This document shows, piece after piece, positions 7,893 to 14,449 of a stretch of DNA of 14,663 bases (the stretch's first letter is position 1; the number at the start of each line of letters is the position of its first letter). The stretch covers positions 1 to 14,663 of the forward strand of contig CAMWYV010000003.1 in the NCBI GenBank assembly GCA_947178565.1. Reading direction: 5' to 3'. The stretch comes from an uncultured Porphyromonadaceae bacterium (GTDB lineage Bacteria > Bacteroidota > Bacteroidia > Bacteroidales > Muribaculaceae). The notes beneath the pieces are model-generated. The model was not told the origin of the DNA. It made no database searches and saw nothing but the letters and a program-made list of their open reading frames with translations. A program made the translations under genes and the position numbers.

Positions 7893-8408
7893 TTAGTCTT
7901 CTAAAACTGCCGTCACAACATTGGTGGAACCGCCTCTCCAGGGAAGCATACCGTAGTATTTCTCATACACGAGTGTGAGCCTACGAGGTGTGCCTGTTGA
8001 CAGATTCTGAATCTTGCGTGCCAAAACCTCATCTGGCACCGTGAATGTGAAATTACGGTCATAAATCTTCGACGAATCTGCAAGCGCGCTCTCGGTTGCC
8101 ATAGTTCCCTCGAAGGTTTTGAAAAGAATGCCTCTCTTCTCAAACTCCGTAATATACCCTGTTGTTCGCGCTTCCACCGCATAAGGGTTAAAATAACGCA
8201 CATAAAATATACCGGCAAGCACCAGAACCGCAATAGTAATAAGCCATGCGAGAAACCTGCGCCCTTTACGTTTCTTTTTCGGCGCGGACTCTCCTGTTTG
8301 CGGCACAGCCGGCTTACCGGGAGTAAAATCAATCACATCGCCCTGAGTCACTTCTGCCGCAGGCTCGTCCTCTTCAAGAAAATAATCTTTATGGTCGTCA
8401 AGATTCAT
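7893..8408 (-). CDS. Small single-pass membrane protein of unknown function
   Basis: A 171-residue protein with an acidic N-terminal tail (about 1-40), a basic patch KKKRKGRR (about 44-51), one membrane segment (about 52-71) and an extracytoplasmic domain of about 100 residues. The domain contains GYITEFEKRGILFKTFEGTM and ends ...YEKYYGMLPWRGGS. Short Bacteroidetes proteins with this layout, a membrane anchor then a G...F...KG..FKT.EG motif and a closing tyrosine-rich YGxxPW segment, are common; I recall some being labelled 6-phosphogluconate dehydrogenase, a label the sequence does not support. I chose ATG 8408, which overlaps the flippase-like gene by 11 bases. The alternative TTG at 8444 would overlap by 47. 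Its role is unknown, but overlap with the upstream gene suggests the two proteins are made together. Confidence 0.8.
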   Translation of the reverse strand: MNLDDHKDYFLEEDEPAAEVTQGDVIDFTPGKPAVPQTGESAPKKKRKGRRFLAWLITIAVLVLAGIFYVRYFNPYAVEARTTGYITEFEKRGILFKTFEGTMATESALADSSKIYDRNFTFTVPDEVLARKIQNLSTGTPRRLTLVYEKYYGMLPWRGGSTNVVTAVLED

Positions 8409-9477
8409 TTTGTCTGAGTAATTTTTTTGTATGGTGTTTGTCAAGTGTTATCGCTATGAAGGTAATGATACCGAGCACTATCAGCAGCATGGTGTTGCAC
8501 CACAGCACTAAGTTGGCGAACGCAGTGGCATAATCAACGGTCAATTCGGGAATACCGGCAGAATACATACCGAGCCCGAATATCAGTGCCCACTGATAAG
8601 GACCGATGCCGCCATTTGACGGCACTGCCATTGATATGCTTGACAGCACGAAGCATACGAGCGCGGCTGTTATACCGTAGCGTGCAATAACCTGCGCCGT
8701 TGCCGGGAAAGCGAAAAAGGCGAGGTATAGCTGAAAAAAATAGCATCCCCACAGCAGCAGAGTGTAAAGCAGCCATCTGCCCTTACCCTTCATTTTACCT
8801 ATAACGGCAAAACCTTCCCAGATACCTGCCAGAAGATTCTTCACCGCCCGCACCGCCTTATTGTCAGGGCTAAATTTCCAGACAAGCCATAGCACAACAA
8901 CCAGTGCCGGAACAGCAATCCATGTCCAGGGAGACGAAAGCACACCTGAAACCGCATTATTCAGCGCGGGGTTCTGACTCAGATAGCCAATAATCTGGGG
9001 ACGCGCAAGCACAAGTGTGAGCAAAAGCAATAGAAATACGGTTATGGTATCGGAAAGGCGGTCACAGACCATAGAACCGAACACGGTAGTGAAAGGTGCT
9101 TTCTGACGGGCGGAAATATAACCGGTACGCCAAAACTCACCGAGGCGCGGAAATATAAGATTGACCGCATAAGTGCCGAAGATAGACAGAACTATAATCC
9201 AAAGCGGCGGTTTGACCTCTAAAGCGTATAGCTGAATGCGCCAACGCATAGCTCTGATGACATGACTCACAATGCTGAGTGCGAGCCCTGCAAGAATCCA
9301 CCGGAAATCACACTGAGTCCGGATAATATTCAGCATCTCATGCAAATCGACTTGAGTGAAAAGCAGATAGCAGAGACCTACCGTAACGGCAAGAGGTACG
9401 CCATACTTCACAATCGGCTTCCACCACTTGCTTTTTGCTGCGGTATCGCGGGATGATATTTTGTGAGAATCAGCCAT
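8398..9477 (-). CDS. Flippase-like membrane protein (lysylphosphatidylglycerol synthase transmembrane-region family)
   Basis: A 359-residue polytopic inner-membrane protein with about seven or eight hydrophobic segments, the first at about 27-43. The order of motifs fits the family: SHVIRAMRWRI after the second segment, LIFPRLGEFWRTGYISARQK, the loop PFTTVFGSMVCDRLSDT, and the late PSNGGIGPYQW segment. Members of this family include the membrane half of MprF, which flips aminoacylated lipids, and many stand-alone proteins of unproven function, possibly in lipid or lipid-linked sugar transport. No aminoacyl-transfer domain is attached. I chose ATG 9477, as the longer frame begins at a TTG (9486). 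It is the first gene of the - strand operon, and a promoter-like pair lies immediately upstream. Confidence 0.85.
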   Translation of the reverse strand: MADSHKISSRDTAAKSKWWKPIVKYGVPLAVTVGLCYLLFTQVDLHEMLNIIRTQCDFRWILAGLALSIVSHVIRAMRWRIQLYALEVKPPLWIIVLSIFGTYAVNLIFPRLGEFWRTGYISARQKAPFTTVFGSMVCDRLSDTITVFLLLLLTLVLARPQIIGYLSQNPALNNAVSGVLSSPWTWIAVPALVVVLWLVWKFSPDNKAVRAVKNLLAGIWEGFAVIGKMKGKGRWLLYTLLLWGCYFFQLYLAFFAFPATAQVIARYGITAALVCFVLSSISMAVPSNGGIGPYQWALIFGLGMYSAGIPELTVDYATAFANLVLWCNTMLLIVLGIITFIAITLDKHHTKKLLRQNES

Positions 9478-9490
9478 ATCTAACAAGTTG

Positions 9491-9521
9491 CAAATATAAC
9501 TAAAATCCTCCTATCCGCAAT
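9491..9521 (-). promoter_or_regulatory. Candidate Bacteroidetes promoter for the flippase-pfkA operon
   Basis: On the - strand, TATATTTG (9498-9491) matches the -7 consensus TAnnTTTG exactly. ATTG (9521-9518) lies 19 bases upstream and matches three of four positions of the -33 element TTTG. The implied leader before the ATG at 9477 is very short, fewer than about 15 bases. Not demonstrated; based on sequence match only. Confidence 0.4.
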
Positions 9522-9568
9522 CCGGAAACAAAATCAATCAACTACCCGATAAATCCCTGCTTAAAGTC

Positions 9569-9640
9569 AAATAATAGGGGTTTCGACAAAAATCACACCG
9601 CATCTCCTTGCTGTCAGGATTGTCGAAAAAGCTATTATTT
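9569..9640. repeat. Imperfect 21-bp inverted repeat, 18 of 21 matching
   Basis: The left arm is 9569-9589 and the right arm 9620-9640, separated by 30 bases. Each arm consists of AAATAATAG, three unmatched bases and TTTCGACAA when read inwards, so two perfect 9-bp blocks flank a 3-bp mismatch. The separation is long for an intrinsic hairpin terminator and no T-run follows, so a pair of protein-binding half-sites is the better reading. Confidence 0.6.
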
Positions 9641-9642
9641 TA

Positions 9643-9660
9643 GACAAAAATGACAAAAAT
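9643..9660 (+). repeat. Tandem pair of GACAAAAAT boxes
   Basis: GACAAAAAT occurs at 9643-9651 and again directly abutting at 9652-9660. A third copy lies at 9585-9593 inside the left arm of the inverted repeat. Direct repeats of this kind suit AraC-type proteins, which usually contact asymmetric half-sites with two helix-turn-helix units. Confidence 0.45.
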
Positions 9661-9684
9661 AACCCTAATTCTGAGTATTTAGAC

Positions 9685-9692
9685 TAAATTTG
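9685..9692 (+). promoter_or_regulatory. Candidate -7 element for the AraC gene
   Basis: TAAATTTG matches the Bacteroidetes -7 consensus TAnnTTTG exactly and lies 26 bases before the ATG at 9719. No convincing TTTG is found at the -33 position, as might be expected of an activator-dependent promoter. The element overlaps the palindrome ATTTAGACTAAAT (9677-9689). Confidence 0.45.
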
Positions 9693-9718
9693 GGTCATAA
9701 TAGGAACAATCACGCAAT

Positions 9719-10618
9719 ATGAAAGAAAAAGTCATTATTTCAACCCGCAGTATGGAGCGGGTATCAACAGAGTTCAGTAAACTCGGTTCCGACTACATCT
9801 TTGCAAGAATGTCCGACATCAATCTGTTTGCCGACATGAGCAAGGCTCCAACACGCCTCGGAGGTGTTCTGATAGCCCTGACTCTCCGTGGGGAGATTGA
9901 GCTGGAGGTAAACTTATCGCGATATACATTGCAACCGGATACTATCGTTGTGCTCGGTCCGGACTGCCTGGTTCAGACCAGGAACGCCAAAGGTGAAAAT
10001 ATGGATGCATACGTACTGATCGCATCGGAATCATTTATGCGCGACATCAATCTCGACATCAATATGCTTACTGCCGCACGTATGACACCAAGTCCTGCAA
10101 ACGTTTTGCGGCTAAGTGCGGAAGAGAGTGCGCTTATGACCAAATATTTCGAGCTCATTCACTCTAACACGAGCACCAATACAGATGAGAAATGCGTCAG
10201 GAGTATCTCACGCTGTCTCATCTCGGCAGCTGTGTATCAGCTCATTCAGTTCACCATGAATCATCCGCCGCACAACTCAGCATCAACCGCCGTGAGATCA
10301 AGGCGCTCAAGCTATGTGAAAGACTTTATACGGCTTGTTCATGAGCACCATCGCCGCGAGCGTTCGGTTTCTTTCTATGCGTCTAAACTATTTATCTCTC
10401 CAAAATACCTTTCGCTCATCGTCAAGGAATCCACCGGCAAAAGCGCGGCTGAGTGGATAGATGAATATGTGGTGCTTGAGGCTAAGAATCTACTCCGGTT
10501 CTCAGGCAAGAATGTGCAGCAGATAGCTTACGAACTTAATTTCACAAACCAGTCGAGTTTCGGCAAATACTTCAAGCATCTCACAGGCATGTCGCCGACC
10601 GAATATCAGAAGTCCTGA
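9719..10618 (+). CDS. AraC family transcriptional regulator
   Basis: A 299-residue cytoplasmic DNA-binding protein. Residues about 1-160 form a sensing domain of probable cupin-like fold with no recognisable ligand signature. Residues about 200-297 form the paired helix-turn-helix domain: FYASKLFISPKYLSLIVKES gives the first unit, and VQQIAYELNFTNQSSFGKYF followed by KHLTGMSPTEYQKS gives the second, with the usual AraC end. The ATG at 9719 is preceded by an AT-rich leader with a -7 match. It is divergent from the flippase operon and lies 50 bases before the DXS-like gene on the same strand. Regulation of that gene and of itself is likely by position, but the inducer is unknown. Confidence 0.9.
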   Translation: MKEKVIISTRSMERVSTEFSKLGSDYIFARMSDINLFADMSKAPTRLGGVLIALTLRGEIELEVNLSRYTLQPDTIVVLGPDCLVQTRNAKGENMDAYVLIASESFMRDINLDINMLTAARMTPSPANVLRLSAEESALMTKYFELIHSNTSTNTDEKCVRSISRCLISAAVYQLIQFTMNHPPHNSASTAVRSRRSSYVKDFIRLVHEHHRRERSVSFYASKLFISPKYLSLIVKESTGKSAAEWIDEYVVLEAKNLLRFSGKNVQQIAYELNFTNQSSFGKYFKHLTGMSPTEYQKS

Positions 10619-10668
10619 AACATTTGAATTTCATATATGTTATAACACAGAATACAATCCAACAAGTT

Positions 10669-12429
10669 ATGGTAACAACTGATCTTAATACGATAACCTC
10701 ACCGGAGGCTATCCGCAAAATGAGTATCGACGAGCTCAAACATCTTGCCGCAGAAATGCGTAAAGCTCTGATTTGTAAAGTTTCCGCGCATGGTGGACAT
10801 GTCGGTCCCAATCTCGGAATGGTAGAGGCGGTTATTGCACTCCACTATGTCTTTGACACTCCGAAGGATAAGATAGTGTTTGATGTCTCACATCAGACTT
10901 ATCCTCACAAGATGCTCACCGGGAGAATGAATGCCTTCACAGATGCAACTCACTATGATGATGTAACAGGCTACACAAATCCTCGTGAAAGCGAATACGA
11001 TCTTTTTTCTCTCGGTCATACCTCATCGGCTATATCCCTTGCTTCCGGTCTCGCCAAAGCGCGTGACATGAAAGGTGGTAAAGAGAATGTCGTGGCAGTG
11101 ATAGGGGATGGCTCTCTCGGCGGAGGAGTCGCATTCGAGGGTCTTGATTTCGGCGCAACCCTGGGTACCAATTTCATTGTCGTGGTTAACGACAATAATA
11201 TGAGTATCGCTGAAAACCACGGCGGCATATATGCCGACCTTCGTATGCTGCGAAACACCAATGGTGAAGGTGAACCGAATCTGTTCCGCTCATTCGGCTA
11301 CGCATACCGGTATGTTCATGCCGGGAACGATATCAACGCCCTCATTGAAATGTTTAAATCGGTGAAAGACACCGACCGTCCGGTGGTGGTGCACATCAAT
11401 ACCTTCAAGGGACTCGGATTGAAAGTAGCTGAGGATAATCAGGAGAAATTTCACTGGAGTATGCCGTTTGATCCGGAAACAGGAGAGCTTCTTGCAAGCG
11501 ATTCCGGCGAAGACTACACCGATATTTTCGCAACTGAAATGCTCGAGCAGATGAAAAGCAATCCGCAGGTCGCTGTCATCACCGCAGGTACTCCCGGAGC
11601 TATCGGATTTTCAAAAGACCGCCGGTTACATGCCGGTAAACAGTTTGTGGATGTAGGTATTGCCGAGCAACAGGCTGTTGATCTTGCGGCAGGTATGGCG
11701 GCGGGCGGTGTCCGGCCTGTATTCGGAGTAGTGAGCACTTTCTTGCAGCGCGCCTACGATCAGTTCAGTCAGGATGCGGCTCTTAACCGTCAACCGGCTG
11801 TGTTTAACGTGGTCTATGGCTCCATGTTCGGCATGAATGATGAAACCCATCTCGGGTTCTTTGACCTTGGGCTTCTCAGCAATATCCCCGGTCTCCTTGT
11901 GCTCACACCGACCTCCAAGGAAGAATACTTGTCTATGCTCCGCTGGGCAATCAGGCAAACAAAGACTCCGGTTGTAGTCCGACAGCCGGGAGGCAGAGTG
12001 GTGAGCAATCCGGATGCCGCGCTCCTTGATGATTACAGCCGTGCAGAATATGAAATAGTCAGAAAAGGCGGCAAAGTGGCTCTAATCGGAGTGGGCACCT
12101 TCCTGCCTGTAATGAATGAAGCTGCTGACTTGCTTGAAAAGCAAGGTGTTTCATCCACAGTCATCAACCCACGAAATGTTTCGGTGCTCGATACAGCTAC
12201 CCTTGACAGCCTCAAAGACTTTGATATGGTTATTACCGCAGAGGACGGAATCATTGACGGCGGCTACGGTCAAAAAATAGCCTCCTACCTCGGCGAAGCA
12301 CCTGTAAAGGTTGTCAATCTCGGTCTCCCCAAAAAATTCCTTAACCGCTTCGATGCAAAGGAGGTGCAGCGAGCATGCAGCTTGACCGCCGAACAGATTG
12401 CTGCCCGTGCCGTCAAAACTAATTACTGA
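10669..12429 (+). CDS. 1-deoxy-D-xylulose-5-phosphate synthase family protein (DXS-like thiamine-diphosphate enzyme)
   Basis: A 586-residue thiamine-diphosphate enzyme with the three DXS/transketolase domains. The N-terminal cofactor domain has H44 in GGHVGPNLG, SHQTYPHKMLTGR, GDG (about D147) and NDN (174-176). The central domain has catalytic E333 in VGIAEQQAV and STFLQRAYDQ. A transketolase-type C-terminal domain follows. True DXS condenses pyruvate with glyceraldehyde 3-phosphate, the first step of the non-mevalonate isoprenoid pathway. This protein is shorter than the usual 620-640 residues. By my alignment it has Val355, Tyr383 and Gly441 where E. coli DXS has Y392, R420 and R478, the residues that hold glyceraldehyde 3-phosphate. 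It may be a paralogue with another acceptor; automatic pipelines would name it dxs. ATG 10669 is preferred to the TTG at 10624. The flavoprotein gene follows after 12 bases. Confidence 0.85.
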   Translation: MVTTDLNTITSPEAIRKMSIDELKHLAAEMRKALICKVSAHGGHVGPNLGMVEAVIALHYVFDTPKDKIVFDVSHQTYPHKMLTGRMNAFTDATHYDDVTGYTNPRESEYDLFSLGHTSSAISLASGLAKARDMKGGKENVVAVIGDGSLGGGVAFEGLDFGATLGTNFIVVVNDNNMSIAENHGGIYADLRMLRNTNGEGEPNLFRSFGYAYRYVHAGNDINALIEMFKSVKDTDRPVVVHINTFKGLGLKVAEDNQEKFHWSMPFDPETGELLASDSGEDYTDIFATEMLEQMKSNPQVAVITAGTPGAIGFSKDRRLHAGKQFVDVGIAEQQAVDLAAGMAAGGVRPVFGVVSTFLQRAYDQFSQDAALNRQPAVFNVVYGSMFGMNDETHLGFFDLGLLSNIPGLLVLTPTSKEEYLSMLRWAIRQTKTPVVVRQPGGRVVSNPDAALLDDYSRAEYEIVRKGGKVALIGVGTFLPVMNEAADLLEKQGVSSTVINPRNVSVLDTATLDSLKDFDMVITAEDGIIDGGYGQKIASYLGEAPVKVVNLGLPKKFLNRFDAKEVQRACSLTAEQIAARAVKTNY

Positions 12430-12441
12430 TAACTACTTATA

Positions 12442-13005
12442 ATGAAAGAATTCAAACCAGCAGCATGGTTGCTCCCGCAGCCAGTCTTGATTCTCGGCAC
12501 ATATAATGCCGACGGTACCCCCAACGCCATGAATGCCGCCTGGGGCGGTCAGTGGGATTATCACGAGATATTCATATCTCTCGGCTCACACGCCACAACA
12601 GATAATCTTAGCCGCAACGGAGAGTTTACCGTTGCATTCGCAACTGTCGATACTCTTGTGGCATCAGACTTTGTGGGAGTGGTGAGCGGACGCAAAGATT
12701 CCGATAAAATGGCAAAGACCGGCTGGCAGTCAACGAAGGCTGAGACTGTTGATGCTCCGATCTTCGATTGCTTTCCCATGACAATGGAATGCCGTATCAA
12801 AGAGAAGATTCATGAGTCTGAGACAGGTTTCTATATGGTGGCTGAGATTCTCCGAATTGTCTGTGACGAGAAGTATCTCGCTGATGACGGTCGCCCCGAT
12901 GTGGAGAAAATGGAGCTTATCACCTTTGATCCTATCCACAATGGATACATCCGTCTCGGTTCCCGCGCAGGCAACGCCTTCAGTGACGGTCTCGCCCTCA
13001 AATAA
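12442..13005 (+). CDS. Flavin reductase family protein (flavoredoxin-like FMN-binding split barrel)
   Basis: A 187-residue cytoplasmic flavoprotein. The N-terminus runs PAAWLLPQPVLILGTYNADG then PNAMNAAWGG, typical of flavin-reductase/flavoredoxin proteins that bind FMN in a split-barrel dimer. The strand ending ISLGSHATTDNLSRNGEFTV is the flavin-contacting stretch in this family, and GRKDSDKMAKTGW follows as the usual helix. Members pass electrons between NAD(P)H-dependent or iron-sulfur partners and a flavin; the partner here is unknown. It follows the DXS-like gene by 12 bases, so the two are probably cotranscribed. A strong hairpin 25 bases after its stop closes the unit. Confidence 0.88.
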   Translation: MKEFKPAAWLLPQPVLILGTYNADGTPNAMNAAWGGQWDYHEIFISLGSHATTDNLSRNGEFTVAFATVDTLVASDFVGVVSGRKDSDKMAKTGWQSTKAETVDAPIFDCFPMTMECRIKEKIHESETGFYMVAEILRIVCDEKYLADDGRPDVEKMELITFDPIHNGYIRLGSRAGNAFSDGLALK

Positions 13006-13030
13006 CAAAGATACTGTACTTTTTAATAAG

Positions 13031-13058
13031 GGAAGCCGGCTCGTGGGAGTCGGCTTCC
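13031..13058. terminator. Hairpin terminator between convergent genes
   Basis: GGAAGCCGGCTC (13031-13042) pairs with GAGTCGGCTTCC (13047-13058) around a four-base GTGG loop. The 12-bp stem has one G-U pair. It lies between the flavoprotein stop (13005) and the ftsZ stop (13083), so it could end transcription from both sides. No long T-run follows in either direction, so the call rests on stem strength and location. Confidence 0.65.
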
Positions 13059-13082
13059 TATGGTTATGGGTATATATTTGCT

Positions 13083-14447
13083 TCAGAATACGATTTCGAT
13101 ATTGCCGGAGTCGTTTTTGGAGGATGTCTGTGGCATCTGAGCGGGATAGGCATTGCTGTTGTCGCTATTTTTAAGGCTCTCCACAATCTTCTTCTCACGG
13201 TTGTATGCAGGACTGCTCTCAAGTATCTCGATCACATTGTCATCATCCATCTGCGCAGGGGTGAGAATAATATAGTTGGTGTTATATACCTCTATCTTTT
13301 CACCGTATCTGCCACGAAGTCTCTCAATATCTTCAGAAGTAGTGGAGGGAGCCGAATCAGTTGATAACGGTTCCTGAGCTCCAACAGTGCTTGCCTTTAT
13401 TGTATCGCGCTGATTGTTTAACTCGAATCCCGATGCAAGGAGAGCAATTTTCACCTTGTCACCCAACTCATTGTCCACACTCACACCCCAGATAACATCT
13501 ACCTTGGAGTCGATGCTTTTGACAAATTTAGTGAACTCCTGCATTTCTCCCATCTTGAACTTGTTTTCTGCTTTTTCGGAGAAATATATGTTGAAAAGGA
13601 GCTTTTTGGCGCTCAAAATATCGCGGTTTTCAAGCAGCGGTGAATTAAGGGCATCATCGATAGCCTGACGCACACGTTCGGGACCTTCTCCATAGCCGGT
13701 GCTGATGATTGCGGCTCCACCGTTTTTCAAGGTCGTTTCCACATCCTTGAAGTCGAGGTTCATTCTGCCTTCCGATGTGATGATCTCTGAAATAGAGCGC
13801 GCAGCAGTGGCAAGAGTCTCATCGCTCTTTGACAGCCCGTTGAAGAAGTCGAGGTCGGCGTAAATGTCAATCAGTCGGTCATTGTTGATAATCAGCAGCG
13901 CGTCAACATATTTTGCCATCTCGTCCACACCGTCCAGCGCTTTGAGAATCTTGGAATCTCCCTCGAAGTAAAACGGAATGGTGACAATACCCACTGTGAG
14001 GAGCCCTTTTTCTTTGGCGATCTTAGCCACTACGGGACCTGCGCCTGTGCCTGTGCCGCCTCCGAGAGTCGCTGTGATAAACACCATGTGGGTATTATCC
14101 TCAAAGAGCGACCGGATTTTCTCCATATCTTTCTCGGCAGCTTCTTTAGCTACCTTAGGAATATTTCCCGCGCCGAGCCCTGTGCCTATAGTGATTTTTG
14201 TAGGCACGGGTGAAGAGCCGAGTGCCTGTGCATCGGTATTCACCACCGCAAAGGCTACATTCTTTATGCCCTGACGGTACATATAGTTGACGGCATTTCC
14301 GCCGCCTCCACCAACGCCTACTGCCTTGATATATATTTTGTTTTCAGCTTTTGCATCCGACACCTCGAAGTTGCCGGCAAGTTCGTCCATCTGCTGTCTG
14401 TATTGTTCGTGCATCTCTGTGTAGTTGTTTTTTCGGTGTTGGTGCAT
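13083..14447 (-). CDS. ftsZ: Cell division protein FtsZ
   Basis: The tubulin-like GTPase that forms the Z ring at midcell and recruits the division machinery. The 454-residue protein has an N-terminal tail of about 35 residues, then KAVGVGGGGGNAVNYM, the tubulin signature GGGTGTGAGP (about 129-138), the NNDRL stretch, and the T7 loop NLDFKDV (about 230-236) that completes the GTPase site of the next subunit. After a variable linker, SPAYNREKK (about 412-420) is probably the conserved C-terminal peptide that binds FtsA. About 35 further residues follow, ending in GNIEIVF. The ATG at 14447 is two bases after the ftsA stop, so the two genes share a transcript. The gene ends before a shared hairpin at 13031-13058. 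Confidence 0.97.
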   Translation of the reverse strand: MHQHRKNNYTEMHEQYRQQMDELAGNFEVSDAKAENKIYIKAVGVGGGGGNAVNYMYRQGIKNVAFAVVNTDAQALGSSPVPTKITIGTGLGAGNIPKVAKEAAEKDMEKIRSLFEDNTHMVFITATLGGGTGTGAGPVVAKIAKEKGLLTVGIVTIPFYFEGDSKILKALDGVDEMAKYVDALLIINNDRLIDIYADLDFFNGLSKSDETLATAARSISEIITSEGRMNLDFKDVETTLKNGGAAIISTGYGEGPERVRQAIDDALNSPLLENRDILSAKKLLFNIYFSEKAENKFKMGEMQEFTKFVKSIDSKVDVIWGVSVDNELGDKVKIALLASGFELNNQRDTIKASTVGAQEPLSTDSAPSTTSEDIERLRGRYGEKIEVYNTNYIILTPAQMDDDNVIEILESSPAYNREKKIVESLKNSDNSNAYPAQMPQTSSKNDSGNIEIVF

Positions 14448-14449
14448 TA

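Larger units (their letters stand above)
9478..9718. promoter_or_regulatory. Divergent regulatory region between the flippase operon and the AraC gene
   Basis: This 241-bp gap between divergent genes is dense in repeats. It has an imperfect 21-bp inverted repeat (9569-9640), several TTTnGAC boxes at 9581, 9639 and 9678 plus one on the opposite strand at 9630-9620, two abutting copies of GACAAAAAT (9643-9660), and a 13-bp palindrome (9677-9689) overlapping a -7 element. I see no open frame or RNA gene. The density of repeats suggests regulator binding, most simply by the adjacent AraC protein acting on its own promoter and perhaps also on the divergent operon. Confidence 0.55.

Noticed and set aside
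10624..10668. A 15-residue N-terminal extension of the DXS-like protein from TTG 10624
   Set aside because: The ATG at 10669 gives a normal DXS-type N-terminus, and the extension shows no resemblance to the family.
13073..13080. Exact -7 match TATATTTG on the + strand
   Set aside because: It points into ftsZ in antisense, has no -33 partner at the right distance and lies in AT-rich sequence just after a terminator hairpin. It is probably chance.
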